DNA of 55,236 nt, taken from QNZT01 sp964651755 (GTDB lineage: Bacteria > Campylobacterota > Campylobacteria > Campylobacterales > QNZT01). The stretch is from assembly GCA_964651755.1 (NCBI GenBank), contig CAZYZD010000003.1:1-55236 (forward strand), given 5' to 3'. Both the position numbers and the translations under genes were made by a program. This document shows positions 42,539 through 51,998 of this stretch, one piece after another. A model generated the notes under the pieces. The model had not been told where the DNA came from and searched no databases. It was given only the letters and a program-made list of their open reading frames with translations. How positions within the stretch are numbered: the first letter of the stretch is position 1; every line of letters begins with the position of its first letter.

Positions 42539-43267
42539 ATGAAAAAAATAGTACTTTTTATTTTATTTACTACATTACTGTTGTTTGGGGCAAAACCACG
42601 TACATTAGAAGCAGAGTATGCTATCTCCTATGCCATTTTTGGGAAAATCGGTCAGGCAGAAGCCAGATTGCAGGTTCAAAATAACAGATACCATATTGAA
42701 ATTAAAGCTGAAGCGACTGGTATTGCAAAGTTTATGAGCAATCAACGTATCGAACGATACAGCAGCAGTGGTATTATAGAAAATGGAAGATTACAGCCGG
42801 AACGCTTCATATTAGAGACACGCAAAGGCAAATATTTCAAAAAAGAGCACCATTTTCTTTTCGATCATCTTCAAAAAAAAGTAAAACATCTTACATATAT
42901 TATAGATAAAGAGGAAAAAAGAGAGAACGAAGAGATACTCTCCTATTATGCCAGAGACGATATATTAACTCTTTTTTTCAATCTGCGCTTCTATCTTCAG
43001 AAAGAGTGTAAAACAGGAAAATGTACCCTTGTTGCAGCAGGGGCAAATGAGAAAGATGGTCGTGTAGATATTATTTCACTGGGCAAAAACAGATTTAAAG
43101 TGATTTTGCACCGCCGTATATTTGCCAGTAAACAGGGTGAAATGGAGATTCATATCAATGAGATGGGTATCTGTGATTTTGCACTTTTGAAAGATGTGGT
43201 ATTTTTTGGAGATGTAAAGGCAAATACAACTAAAATATCTTATCCAAAGAGAGAGGTAGAACAATGA
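42539..43267 (+). CDS. DUF3108 domain periplasmic protein
   Basis: 242 residues. A cleavable signal peptide (MKKIVLFILFTTLLLFGA) precedes a beta-rich domain of the DUF3108 type: EYAISYAIFGKIGQAEARL, FILETRKGKYFKKEHHFLFD and DDILTLFFNLRFYL. The function of the family is unknown; its members are exported envelope proteins. It overlaps kdsA by ATGA, so it is tied to lipopolysaccharide-core synthesis in expression at least. Confidence 0.78.
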   Translation: MKKIVLFILFTTLLLFGAKPRTLEAEYAISYAIFGKIGQAEARLQVQNNRYHIEIKAEATGIAKFMSNQRIERYSSSGIIENGRLQPERFILETRKGKYFKKEHHFLFDHLQKKVKHLTYIIDKEEKRENEEILSYYARDDILTLFFNLRFYLQKECKTGKCTLVAAGANEKDGRVDIISLGKNRFKVILHRRIFASKQGEMEIHINEMGICDFALLKDVVFFGDVKANTTKISYPKREVEQ

Positions 43268-44061
43268 TTTTGATATCTGGACCATGTGTAATAGAAAACA
43301 GAGAAAATTTAATGCGTATTGCAGAGGGACTTCAAAAGTATCATGAAGATACCAATATCGATTTCTATTTTAAAGCCAGCTATGATAAAGCGAACAGAAC
43401 ATCACTTGACAGTTTTCGTGGTCCGGGATTGCATGAAGGATTGAAAATGCTGCAGGAGGTACAAAAAGAGTTTGGATACAAGCTTTTGACAGATGTACAT
43501 GAGACCTGGCAGATCAATGAAGCTTCCGATGTTGTGGATGTTTTGCAAATTCCTGCTTTTTTGTGCCGACAGACCGACCTGCTTGTCGCTGCAGCACAGA
43601 CGGAGTGCATTGTCAATATCAAAAAAGGGCAGTTTATGAATCCCCTGGATATGGAGTATTCCGCACTAAAAGTATTACAAACCAGAGGTGTTGAAAACGC
43701 CACCTATGCCCAGAGTCAAAAACATGGACTCTGGCTCACAGAGAGAGGCAGCAGTTTCGGTTATGGCAATCTGGTAGTGGATATGCGTTCACTGGTGATC
43801 ATGAGACAATTTGCACCGGTGATTTTTGATGCGACACATGCGGTACAGATGCCGGGCGGAGCAGGAGGAAAAAGCAGCGGAAAAAGAGAGTTTGTCGCAC
43901 CGCTTGCACGTGCTGCGGCAGCGGTAGGAGTGGATGGATTTTTCTTTGAAACACATTTTGATCCTTCTATCGCGTTGAGTGACGGTCCCAATATGCTGAC
44001 ACTGGAAGATTTACATACGACAATTACAGATATCCAGAAGATTGGAGCGTGTGTAAACTGA
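43264..44061 (+). CDS. kdsA: KDO-8-phosphate synthase, metal-dependent type
   Basis: 265 residues. It condenses phosphoenolpyruvate with arabinose 5-phosphate to give KDO-8-P for lipopolysaccharide. Motifs: ISGPCVIE (C8), FKASYDKANRTS, GPGLHEGL, TDVHE, FLCRQTDLL, KKGQFMNP, FDATHAVQMPGG and ETHFDPS. The cysteine at position 8 marks the metal-dependent class, as in Aquifex and Helicobacter, instead of the Asn of the E. coli class. It overlaps the DUF3108 gene by 4 bp. Confidence 0.95.
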   Translation: MILISGPCVIENRENLMRIAEGLQKYHEDTNIDFYFKASYDKANRTSLDSFRGPGLHEGLKMLQEVQKEFGYKLLTDVHETWQINEASDVVDVLQIPAFLCRQTDLLVAAAQTECIVNIKKGQFMNPLDMEYSALKVLQTRGVENATYAQSQKHGLWLTERGSSFGYGNLVVDMRSLVIMRQFAPVIFDATHAVQMPGGAGGKSSGKREFVAPLARAAAAVGVDGFFFETHFDPSIALSDGPNMLTLEDLHTTITDIQKIGACVN

Positions 44062-44090
44062 TTTTTTATAAGAGGAAGTAAAGGATTTTT

Positions 44091-44096
44091 TATAAT
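44091..44096 (+). promoter_or_regulatory. -10 box of the NIT-GGDEF-EAL gene
   Basis: TATAAT preceded by T-rich DNA, 76 bp before the ATG, predicting a ~70-nt leader. Confidence 0.5.
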
Positions 44097-44101
44097 TGTC
44101 G

Positions 44102-44144
44102 ATATAACTGCAACGAAGCTATATTTTGCCGGTTTTAGTTATAT
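44102..44144. repeat. Inverted repeat at the start of the NIT-GGDEF-EAL leader
   Basis: ATATAACT (44102-44109) and AGTTATAT (44137-44144) are perfect complements around a 27-nt loop. They lie at the inferred 5' end of the transcript and could stabilise it or bind a regulator. Confidence 0.35.
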
Positions 44145-44172
44145 ATAGATTAAATTATAAGGAGTCTGTTTT

Positions 44173-47016
44173 ATGGTATTGCAGAAACTATTTGTACCTC
44201 TTGTTTCTGTCATGAACAAACTTCCTTTTAAACTTAAAATTCTTCTTTCTGTTTCAATTCTCTTTATTTTGCTTATTGCTCCTTCCTATGGCGGGTTTAT
44301 GGATTTTATAGAAAAGAAAAGTTTGTATAACAAGCAGTTGGTCGGCTTGGATTATGTAGAGCGTTTGCAGAGTATCATCGAGACTGTTCAGGTTCACAGG
44401 GGACTGAGTAACGGGTATTTTAACGGAAACAGAGCGTATCGTCAAAAGATTATAACGACTGAAAATATGCTCCAGAAAAAGGTTATTGAGTTTATAGATT
44501 TTGATGAAAAGCATTTACAGTTGCTAAAAAGAAGTAAATCTTTTGTCAATGCTTTGAGTCTGCTTGAAGCGGTAAAGTTAAATCATGTCACAAGAGAACA
44601 TTCCACAGATGAAATCTTCAAAACACATAATCAGATCATCCACTTTTTTATCAAAACACTTAAAGAGATAGCTCAAAAGAGTTCCTTTGACTCAAGTGAT
44701 GACATCAGAATCAAATATATTGCACAGATTCTCAGTGAAAAACTTTTACTCTTACAAGAATATACAGGGCAAATCAGGGGATTGGCGACAGGTATTTTTA
44801 CAAAGAAAAAAGTGACTGAAGCACAGATTGAAGAGTTACTTAAACTTTATACACTTATCAATAGTATGAAGATGATTTTACTGGATAACAGTGTTTTACT
44901 AAATACGAACAACTATCTTATGATACAAAAAGAGACAATATTTGCAGACAATAAATTAAAAGAGCTACTCTTTGTAGTCAATAAAAATATTATTGTCAAC
45001 CATAAATTACTGGCATACAACGGCAACCTCTTCTTTAAAAAGGCAAGTGAAGCGATCAATGCACAAACCAGACTCTATCAACTTTATGCTGCTGATTATC
45101 GTCAAATTCTGACAAATACCCAAAAAGAGATGTATTTAAAATATGCCTATTTATTTTCAGGGTTTCTTCTGATCATTTTGCTGGCATTTTATATTTTCGG
45201 TGCTTTTTACCACTCTGTTACAGGAAGTCTGAAAAAATTGCAAATTGCTTCCAAAATGATTGCAGAGGGGAAAACAGATATTCATATAGAAGCAGATACA
45301 AAAGATGAAATATCTGATGCACTGCTTGCTTTTAACCATATGAGTCATAAATTGAATGAAAATATATCGTTCCTGAATGGTTATAAAATGGCTATAGATG
45401 AAACAAGTATCGTTTCCAAAACCAATAAAAAAGGGATTATTACCTATGTAAACAAAATGTTTTGTGAAATTTCCGGATATACAGAAGAGGAGCTTCTGGG
45501 ATTTCCGCACAACATTGTTCGCCATCCTGAAACACCGAAAGCAGCATTTGAAGATTTGTGGAAAACCATCAAATCGGGTAAAATCTGGAAAGGTATTATC
45601 AAGAACAGAAAAAAAGATGGTGAATACTATATCGTTGATGCTACGGTGATTCCCATCCTGGATGAGAAGGGGAAAGTTCTGGAATATGTAGCGGTACGTC
45701 ATGATATTACAGAACTGGAGAGGAGTAAAGAGGAACTCAAAAAACAAAAACTCGATTTTCTAACAGCACTTCCCAACAGAAATCAACTGCTTGAAGATTT
45801 GAAAACAGTTCCTAAACCAATTCTCTTTTATTTCAATATCGATGCATTTGCAGCATTGAATGATTTTTACGGTACTGATGCGGGAGACAAAGTATTGCTC
45901 GATCTTGCTGCACTCTTTAAAGAGATAGCACAAAGCAGCGGTGCACGCATTTATAAGCTGCAGGCAGACGGTTTTATACTGCTGTTTGAAGAGGGAAAAG
46001 TCAATAAAAAGAATTACCAGCAAATATATAGCACAATAGTTGACTATATCGAAGCTAAAACGTTGGATTGTATTTCGGATACCTGTATCAGTATTACTCT
46101 CAGTGGAAGTGTTGTTTTCTACGATGCAGACAAAGATTATGAAAAATTGCTCGCTTTTGTGGATGTTGCACGGAAATTTGCACTAAAAGAGAATAAAAAA
46201 TTTATGTTATATAGACAGGAAATGCGCAAAGAGGAAGATTACGCCAACAATATTACCTGGATAAACAAGATCAAAGAGGCTATTGCGCAGGATCGTATCG
46301 TGCCTTTTTTCCAGCCTATTGTCGACAATAAAATTGGTGCAGTTACAAAATATGAAGCTCTGGTACGTTTTATCGAAAAAGATGGTAAAGTTGTTTCTCC
46401 TTTTTTCTTTCTGGATATCGCAAAAAAAGCCAATCTTTATACACAGATTACGAAAATTGTCATCGACAAAACTTTCAGAAAATTTGAGAACCTGCCACAA
46501 TATGAGTTTTCAATCAATATCTCTGTAGAAGATATCTATAATGAAGAGGTAAGTGCTTATATCTATAAGAAATTGCAAAATTTCCGCAATCCAAAACAGG
46601 TTGTATTTGAGATCACTGAATCTGAAGAGATTAAAGATTATACAAAAGTGAACACCTTTATAGAGCAGATAAAAAGTTATGGCGCAAAAATATCAATTGA
46701 CGATTTTGGAAGCGGATATGCCAACTTTGAACATATTCTCTCTTTAAAAGCGGATTATATCAAGATAGACGGTTCTTTGGTTAAAAATATCGATACCGAC
46801 GAACATTCACGTATCATTATTGAAGCGATTATCGCTTTTTGCAAAAAGCTTGGCAGTAAAACAGTTGTGGAATTTGTCCATAATGAAACAGTGTCCAAAA
46901 AAGTAATCGATCTGGGCGCGGACTATTCGCAGGGCTTTTTTCTTGGAGAACCTTCAGAAGTCGTAGCACATGAACATCTCATCAATACCCAGGAACAAAC
47001 GCAAAATATCCGGTAA
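44173..47016 (+). CDS. Large sensor with NIT, HAMP, PAS, degenerate GGDEF and EAL domains
   Basis: 947 residues. TM1 is at about 19-41. A periplasmic helical domain contains VHRGLSNGYFNG (about 76-87), the signature of nitrate/nitrite-sensing NIT domains. TM2 is at about 325-347, followed by HAMP (348-400) and a PAS of the Aer-like type with RHPETPKAAF (410-525). The GGDEF loop reads QADGF, so it is probably not catalytic. The EAL domain (E728-A729-L730) keeps INIS, FEITES, IDDFGSGY, KIDGS, VEFV and SQGF, so it should hydrolyse c-di-GMP. It likely adjusts c-di-GMP to nitrate/nitrite or redox cues. The RBS is AAGGAG and the gene stands alone. Confidence 0.88.
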   Translation: MVLQKLFVPLVSVMNKLPFKLKILLSVSILFILLIAPSYGGFMDFIEKKSLYNKQLVGLDYVERLQSIIETVQVHRGLSNGYFNGNRAYRQKIITTENMLQKKVIEFIDFDEKHLQLLKRSKSFVNALSLLEAVKLNHVTREHSTDEIFKTHNQIIHFFIKTLKEIAQKSSFDSSDDIRIKYIAQILSEKLLLLQEYTGQIRGLATGIFTKKKVTEAQIEELLKLYTLINSMKMILLDNSVLLNTNNYLMIQKETIFADNKLKELLFVVNKNIIVNHKLLAYNGNLFFKKASEAINAQTRLYQLYAADYRQILTNTQKEMYLKYAYLFSGFLLIILLAFYIFGAFYHSVTGSLKKLQIASKMIAEGKTDIHIEADTKDEISDALLAFNHMSHKLNENISFLNGYKMAIDETSIVSKTNKKGIITYVNKMFCEISGYTEEELLGFPHNIVRHPETPKAAFEDLWKTIKSGKIWKGIIKNRKKDGEYYIVDATVIPILDEKGKVLEYVAVRHDITELERSKEELKKQKLDFLTALPNRNQLLEDLKTVPKPILFYFNIDAFAALNDFYGTDAGDKVLLDLAALFKEIAQSSGARIYKLQADGFILLFEEGKVNKKNYQQIYSTIVDYIEAKTLDCISDTCISITLSGSVVFYDADKDYEKLLAFVDVARKFALKENKKFMLYRQEMRKEEDYANNITWINKIKEAIAQDRIVPFFQPIVDNKIGAVTKYEALVRFIEKDGKVVSPFFFLDIAKKANLYTQITKIVIDKTFRKFENLPQYEFSINISVEDIYNEEVSAYIYKKLQNFRNPKQVVFEITESEEIKDYTKVNTFIEQIKSYGAKISIDDFGSGYANFEHILSLKADYIKIDGSLVKNIDTDEHSRIIIEAIIAFCKKLGSKTVVEFVHNETVSKKVIDLGADYSQGFFLGEPSEVVAHEHLINTQEQTQNIR

Positions 47017-47022
47017 AACAGA

Positions 47023-47730
47023 TTATTTTATTGCCAGAAATCCTTCAAAATTCATAAATTTCTGTATCGTAATAATATCTACAAAACCGGCACGTTTAAG
47101 CATATCGATATTGCCTTCGGTGGAAAAAGGTTCCAAAACACCCTTCAAACTTCTCGATTTACCAATAATCTCTTCCGGAGTATATCCCTGATCCAGTTTA
47201 TAATCAGTATAAAGTCCTGTCATAATATCCTGAAATCTTGCATCATTTGCACGGACTTTTTCAAACATTATAAACGCACCGCCCCAGTGCAGTTTCCGAT
47301 AAATGGTATCAATCAGGTTTTGACGCAGTTTGGGATGAATAAACTGTACCGTATAGTAGGCGATGATCAAATCTGACATCTCATAGGCGTATGTGTTGAT
47401 ATCTGCCTCCAGAAATGTAAGATTTGGACGCTTATAAAGAGAAACAGCTTTTTGCACCATATCTGCCTCTTTTTCGATACCGATAAACTGCGCATTTCTG
47501 AAATCATGATGCAGTGCAAGTTTGTGACTCAAAAGACCTGTTGAAGCGCCCAGCTCATAACAAATCGAATCTTCTTTCACAAAATAGTCACTCACTTTTA
47601 CAATAAGTTCATGTCCCTCCTCATAAAGAGGAATAGATTTACGCACATGTTTCTCAAACTGTTCGACGACATCGCCTTTAAATTGCCAGTTTGCATTTTG
47701 TGCCTGGATGCCGTCACCTGAATTTTTCAT
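47023..47730 (-). CDS. CmoA-like class I SAM-binding enzyme
   Basis: 235 residues. A Rossmann-type SAM domain includes CYELGASTGLLSHKL and FIGIEKEADM. The regions TVQFIHPKLRQNLIDTIYRKLHWGGAFIMFEKV and GYTPEEIIGKSRSLKGVLEPFSTEGNIDMLKRAGF resemble CmoA, which makes carboxy-SAM for the cmo5U34 wobble modification of tRNA. No cmoB is adjacent, so a plain methyltransferase is the alternative. It follows lnt by 9 bp and probably shares its transcript. Confidence 0.68.
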   Translation of the reverse strand: MKNSGDGIQAQNANWQFKGDVVEQFEKHVRKSIPLYEEGHELIVKVSDYFVKEDSICYELGASTGLLSHKLALHHDFRNAQFIGIEKEADMVQKAVSLYKRPNLTFLEADINTYAYEMSDLIIAYYTVQFIHPKLRQNLIDTIYRKLHWGGAFIMFEKVRANDARFQDIMTGLYTDYKLDQGYTPEEIIGKSRSLKGVLEPFSTEGNIDMLKRAGFVDIITIQKFMNFEGFLAIK

Positions 47731-47739
47731 ACTTTTTTC

Positions 47740-49017
47740 CTAATGAATCGTGCTACTGATACCCATATTGGCACTATGATAGATTACCGTACCATATTTT
47801 TTGCTGAAATATTCCATCAGCAGTTTCTGAAGTGTCGGTTCAATTGAGGGCGTAAACCAGGCGTTATTGGAGATAGCGATCATCTGTTTGGGATTACCTT
47901 CAAAAAGTTCTTCTCTGGTAGCTTCATAACAGATAGCGTTGCGAAAAGTACCTGTTGAAAGTTTTAAATCAATCGGTTTTTTGGCAGTATGGTAATCTTC
48001 TGCCCCATTATAAAAGATTTTATTGATCCATTTAGCTATGAATTTTGGAAGAGGTATCTCTTCTCCAAAAGGTACCAGAATCACTTTATTGGCAATATAG
48101 ACTTTTCCTTTATCGAAATAGTAGGTGCTGTTATAGGCATTCTTTCCGTCACTGTAAAGCGCTCCTGCAACGATTACAATATCTTTTGAAAGTTCCTGAA
48201 GCTGTTTTGTCAAATTGATGTCAGTGTTGAGAAACATAGGAAATACACTCTCATTAAGAATCACCATCTCATACTTTTCATTGATAGCATCGAGTATGGT
48301 GGCGATATTGTTTTCAATAGTTTCAGGCAGATAGGCTTCATCCCATTTTCGACTCTGATCCACTCTGGAGTCTGTAAGCATGATCTTTGTTTCAGGCAGC
48401 GGAAGTTTTTGATTATATGCAGGATTGATTGTCAGCAGAAGTGGGAGAAGGCTTGTTATTTTGTATTTTCGGGGTAGAGAAACAAATAAAACAATTGATG
48501 CCAAAAAGAGTGCAAACTGCCATTTCTCTATACCAAAAAAAGAGTGAACCAGCGTCAATTCCGGAATAAACCAGTTAAAAGAGACTGGATGTATATAACT
48601 AAACAGCACAAACAGCAGTGCCCGCGGTAAAGGATGCGGGAAAAGCCCAATCAACCAGAAAAGCAGACCATAGATAAAAGATACAAAAAAGACCATAAGC
48701 GGTATCATCCAGGTAATACCATAAAACCGGAAAGAGAAACCTATCCAGTAAAACCAGAAGAGACCAATAAAAAAACCGCTCCAAAAAAGTGTACTTCTGC
48801 TTTGTGTCAGAAGCAGATAAAACGCGCCTAGTGCACTCAGTGAGGTGATAACGGCAACTGCAAGCTGATGATGAAAACCAAAGTAATAGAGATATATAAA
48901 GGCAGAGAAGAGCAGGGCAGTCAGCAATGCAGTTGCAATAATTTTCAACTGAAAAAAGCTTTTTGCTTCTGCTGCTCCAAAATGCGGTTTTTCGATTTTA
49001 AACAGGGATCTATACAT
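47740..49017 (-). CDS. lnt: Apolipoprotein N-acyltransferase
   Basis: 425 residues, short for the family (about 510 in E. coli) but normal in Campylobacterota. Six or more membrane helices (about 25-185) precede a nitrilase-fold domain with the triad E256 (LNESVFP), K311 (NKVILVPFGE) and C363 (NAICYEATRE). It adds the third acyl chain to lipoproteins, such as the carbonic anhydrase, the thioredoxin lipoprotein and LptE of this window. It stops soon after SNNAWF, lacking the last helix seen in longer homologues. Confidence 0.9.
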   Translation of the reverse strand: MYRSLFKIEKPHFGAAEAKSFFQLKIIATALLTALLFSAFIYLYYFGFHHQLAVAVITSLSALGAFYLLLTQSRSTLFWSGFFIGLFWFYWIGFSFRFYGITWMIPLMVFFVSFIYGLLFWLIGLFPHPLPRALLFVLFSYIHPVSFNWFIPELTLVHSFFGIEKWQFALFLASIVLFVSLPRKYKITSLLPLLLTINPAYNQKLPLPETKIMLTDSRVDQSRKWDEAYLPETIENNIATILDAINEKYEMVILNESVFPMFLNTDINLTKQLQELSKDIVIVAGALYSDGKNAYNSTYYFDKGKVYIANKVILVPFGEEIPLPKFIAKWINKIFYNGAEDYHTAKKPIDLKLSTGTFRNAICYEATREELFEGNPKQMIAISNNAWFTPSIEPTLQKLLMEYFSKKYGTVIYHSANMGISSTIH

Positions 49018-49161
49018 TCAAACTCTTTATTTAATATTCAAAAACTAAAATATTTTAACAAAGCACCACTTAATCTAAATCTGTTACATATCTGTTGATC
49101 CAAGCCTTTTATCAGAGAAAGAGTGCTAATATACGCGAAATTTTATACTAAAAGGATTCTT

Positions 49162-49440
49162 ATGCAACCACAGGCACAGGGGAGTTTGTTAACTTCGATG
49201 TTACCGTTGATCGTACTTTTCGCAATTTTCTATTTTTTGATTATCCGTCCTCAGCAAAAACAGGCAAAAGAGCATAAAGAGATGCTTGCAGCACTTAAAA
49301 AAGGGGACAAAATAGTAACAAGCGGTGGTTTGATGGCAGAAGTTGTCAAAGCGGAAGAAGATTATGTTAAAGCAAAAATCAATGACGATACTGTTGTAAA
49401 AATCGCCAAAGAGTATGTTGCACGTAAAATAGAAGCGTAA
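49162..49440 (+). CDS. yajC: Preprotein translocase subunit YajC
   Basis: 92 residues. One N-terminal helix (LPLIVLFAIFYFLIIRPQQKQAKEH) is followed by a small beta domain GDKIVTSGGLMAEV; both are hallmarks of YajC. The ATG at 49162 follows AAAGGA. An in-frame ATG at 49123 overlaps the promoter (TAATAT 49127-49132) and is rejected. It is the first gene of the sec-leuS operon. Confidence 0.95.
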   Translation: MQPQAQGSLLTSMLPLIVLFAIFYFLIIRPQQKQAKEHKEMLAALKKGDKIVTSGGLMAEVVKAEEDYVKAKINDDTVVKIAKEYVARKIEA

Positions 49441-49455
49441 AAGGTCGCAAATTAG

Positions 49456-51024
49456 ATGAATTTCAGACTTATTATATTTATAGTTGCCATTATTTTTGGT
49501 ATAGGGCTTTCACTGCCATCGTTTCTGCAGACGGAAAAAGGAGCCAAGATCAACCTTGGACTCGATCTGCAGGGTGGCTTGCATATGCTGCTTGGTGTAC
49601 AGACAGAAGAGGCGATTAAATCGAAAATCAAATCACTCGCTTCTACCATTAAATTCTATACGGATGATGAAGAGATCATTATCGATGATTTGAAAATAGA
49701 TGATGATTCTGTCTCTCTGACACTGCTTGACAAAGATGAAAAACCTGCTCTTGATAAAATGCTTAAAGAGATCAAAGGGCTGGATATCAAAGAGGAAAAT
49801 CTGCATTATACTATCAGACTTACACCCAAAGAGAGCGAAGCAGTGAAAAAGTTTGCAATCCAGCAGGCAGTAGATACTATCCGTAACCGTCTCGATCAAT
49901 TCGGACTTGCCGAACCTACTGTTGCAAAACAGGGAAAAGAGAAGATACTTGTAGAGCTGCCGGGTATTAAAACGCCGGAAGAGGAGAAGCGTGCACGTGA
50001 ACTGATTGCTAAAGCTGCGCATCTACAACTGATGGCAGTAGATGAAAAACGTGCGGATCAGGTTTACAAACTGACTCCGGATGAAGCTTCCGAGTATGGT
50101 GATGTTATTTTGCATGATGTAAAAAACAAACAGCAAAAGTATCTTTTAAAAGCAGTTCCCGTACTTGACGGAAGTATGCTCACAGATGCCAGAGTTGCAT
50201 TTGATCAGTCCAACCAGCCGGTAATCAACTTTACACTTAACAGCGAAGGTGCCAAAATATTCGGGAATTTTTCCGGTGAAAATGTAGGCAAACGTATGGC
50301 AGTTGTTTTGGATAATGTTGTCTACTCCGCACCTGTTATCAGGGAAAGAATCGGCGGAGGAAGCGGGCAGATCAGCGGAGGATTTACAGTACAGGAAGCA
50401 CATGATATCGCGATTGCACTTCGTAGTGGCGCGCTGCTTGCTCCCGTGGTACTGCTTGAAAAACGGAGTGTTGGTCCTTCACTTGGTGCAGACAGCATCA
50501 AAGCAAGTATGATTGCTCTGATCAGCGGTTTTGTACTGGTATTTTTGTTTATGATTGTCTATTACGGTTATTCCGGTCTTATTTCGGATATTGCACTGGT
50601 AGCCAACCTCTTTTTGATTATCGCTGTAATGGCGCTCTTTGGCGCGACACTGACACTGCCGGGTATGGCAGGTATCGTTTTGACGGTGGGTATGGCGGTA
50701 GATGCCAATGTCATTATCAATGAACGTATACGTGAACTTTTAAAAGAGGGAGTCAATGTTAAATCAGCAATTGAAAAAGGGTATGACAATGCGATGAGTG
50801 CTATTCTTGATGCCAATATTACGACATTGATAGCAGCTGTTGTGCTCTATGCCTACGGTACAGGACCTATTAAAGGATTTGCCGTAACGATTGCAATCGG
50901 TATCCTGGCTTCTATGCTGACGGCAATACTCGGTACACACGGTGTCTATACCTATCTGATGCCGCGTATCCAGAAGAGTAAAAATCTCAAAGCGTGGTTT
51001 GGGATTGAAAAAGGAGTGAAATAG
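49456..51024 (+). CDS. secD: Protein translocase subunit SecD
   Basis: 522 residues. TM1 and the signature GLDLQGGLHMLLGV (about 35-50) come first, then a large periplasmic domain (P1) with DTIRNRLDQFGLAEP, and five C-terminal helices containing VLTVGMAVDANVIINERIRE. It uses the proton gradient to pull exported proteins through SecYEG together with SecF. secF starts at the base after its stop codon. Confidence 0.97.
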   Translation: MNFRLIIFIVAIIFGIGLSLPSFLQTEKGAKINLGLDLQGGLHMLLGVQTEEAIKSKIKSLASTIKFYTDDEEIIIDDLKIDDDSVSLTLLDKDEKPALDKMLKEIKGLDIKEENLHYTIRLTPKESEAVKKFAIQQAVDTIRNRLDQFGLAEPTVAKQGKEKILVELPGIKTPEEEKRARELIAKAAHLQLMAVDEKRADQVYKLTPDEASEYGDVILHDVKNKQQKYLLKAVPVLDGSMLTDARVAFDQSNQPVINFTLNSEGAKIFGNFSGENVGKRMAVVLDNVVYSAPVIRERIGGGSGQISGGFTVQEAHDIAIALRSGALLAPVVLLEKRSVGPSLGADSIKASMIALISGFVLVFLFMIVYYGYSGLISDIALVANLFLIIAVMALFGATLTLPGMAGIVLTVGMAVDANVIINERIRELLKEGVNVKSAIEKGYDNAMSAILDANITTLIAAVVLYAYGTGPIKGFAVTIAIGILASMLTAILGTHGVYTYLMPRIQKSKNLKAWFGIEKGVK

Positions 51025-51996
51025 ATGGAAATTTTCAAATCGGACGAAATATATGACTTTATGTCTAAAAGCAAGATTTTTCTGGGTATTTCACTCATAA
51101 TGATGCTGGCTTCTTACGCGTTGCTCTTTACGAAAGGGTTGAATTACGGTATCGACTTTGCCGGCGGTACACTGGTGCAGGTAAAGTATGATCAGCCTGC
51201 TCCGATACAGAAGATCAGAGAACTTCTGAAAAAAGATGAAATGTTTGCATCAGCTTCTGTGACGGAGTTTGGATCACCGGAAGAGGTTATCATCAAAATT
51301 CCAACTTCTTCAAAATCTGTTAGTACGGATATTGGAGACAAAGCAAGAACATTACTCAAAGAGAGTGGAAAATTTGAAGTACGCCGTGTCGATATGGTAG
51401 GACCGAAAGTAGGTAACGAATTGAGAGAGAAAGGTTTGATGGCAATGGCGCTTTCTATCCTGGTCATTCTTATCTATGTCTCCTTCCGTTTTGAGTGGCG
51501 TTTTGCACTTGCGTCAATTTTTGCACTTGTACATGATGTCTCTATAGCGCTAGGTGCGATTTCACTCTTCAATATCGATGTCAATCTGGATATTCTTGCA
51601 GCGATACTGACTATTCTCGGATACTCTTTGAATGATACCATTATCGTTTTTGACAGAATCAGAGAGGGAATTCAACAGAGTAAAATATACGATCTTTTTC
51701 AGATTATCAATGAATCAATTACCAAAACTTTATCCAGAACAACACTTACTTCACTGACAACTTTTTTCGTTGTCCTGACACTCTTTTTGTTTGGCGGTGA
51801 GATTATCCACGGATTCAGTTTTACAATGCTGGTCGGCGTGATTGTCGGTACATACAGTTCTATTTTTATTGCATCTCCGTTTCTCAAGTGGCTTGGATTC
51901 AGTGTGGAAGAGTATAAGAAGCGGCTGGCAGAGAAAGAGAAGATACGCAAAGAGAAAGAGCGTATGCGTAAAGAGTTTGAAGGGGGCGTCGTTTAG
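51025..51996 (+). CDS. secF: Protein translocase subunit SecF
   Basis: 323 residues with six helices. YGIDFAGGTLVQV (about 36-48) and GYSLNDTIIVFDRIRE (about 198-213, the SecF counterpart of the SecD helix 4 motif) are visible. A Lys/Arg/Glu-rich tail ends the protein. It abuts secD and lies 2 bp before the DUF6394 gene. Confidence 0.97.
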   Translation: MEIFKSDEIYDFMSKSKIFLGISLIMMLASYALLFTKGLNYGIDFAGGTLVQVKYDQPAPIQKIRELLKKDEMFASASVTEFGSPEEVIIKIPTSSKSVSTDIGDKARTLLKESGKFEVRRVDMVGPKVGNELREKGLMAMALSILVILIYVSFRFEWRFALASIFALVHDVSIALGAISLFNIDVNLDILAAILTILGYSLNDTIIVFDRIREGIQQSKIYDLFQIINESITKTLSRTTLTSLTTFFVVLTLFLFGGEIIHGFSFTMLVGVIVGTYSSIFIASPFLKWLGFSVEEYKKRLAEKEKIRKEKERMRKEFEGGVV

Positions 51997-51998
51997 AG

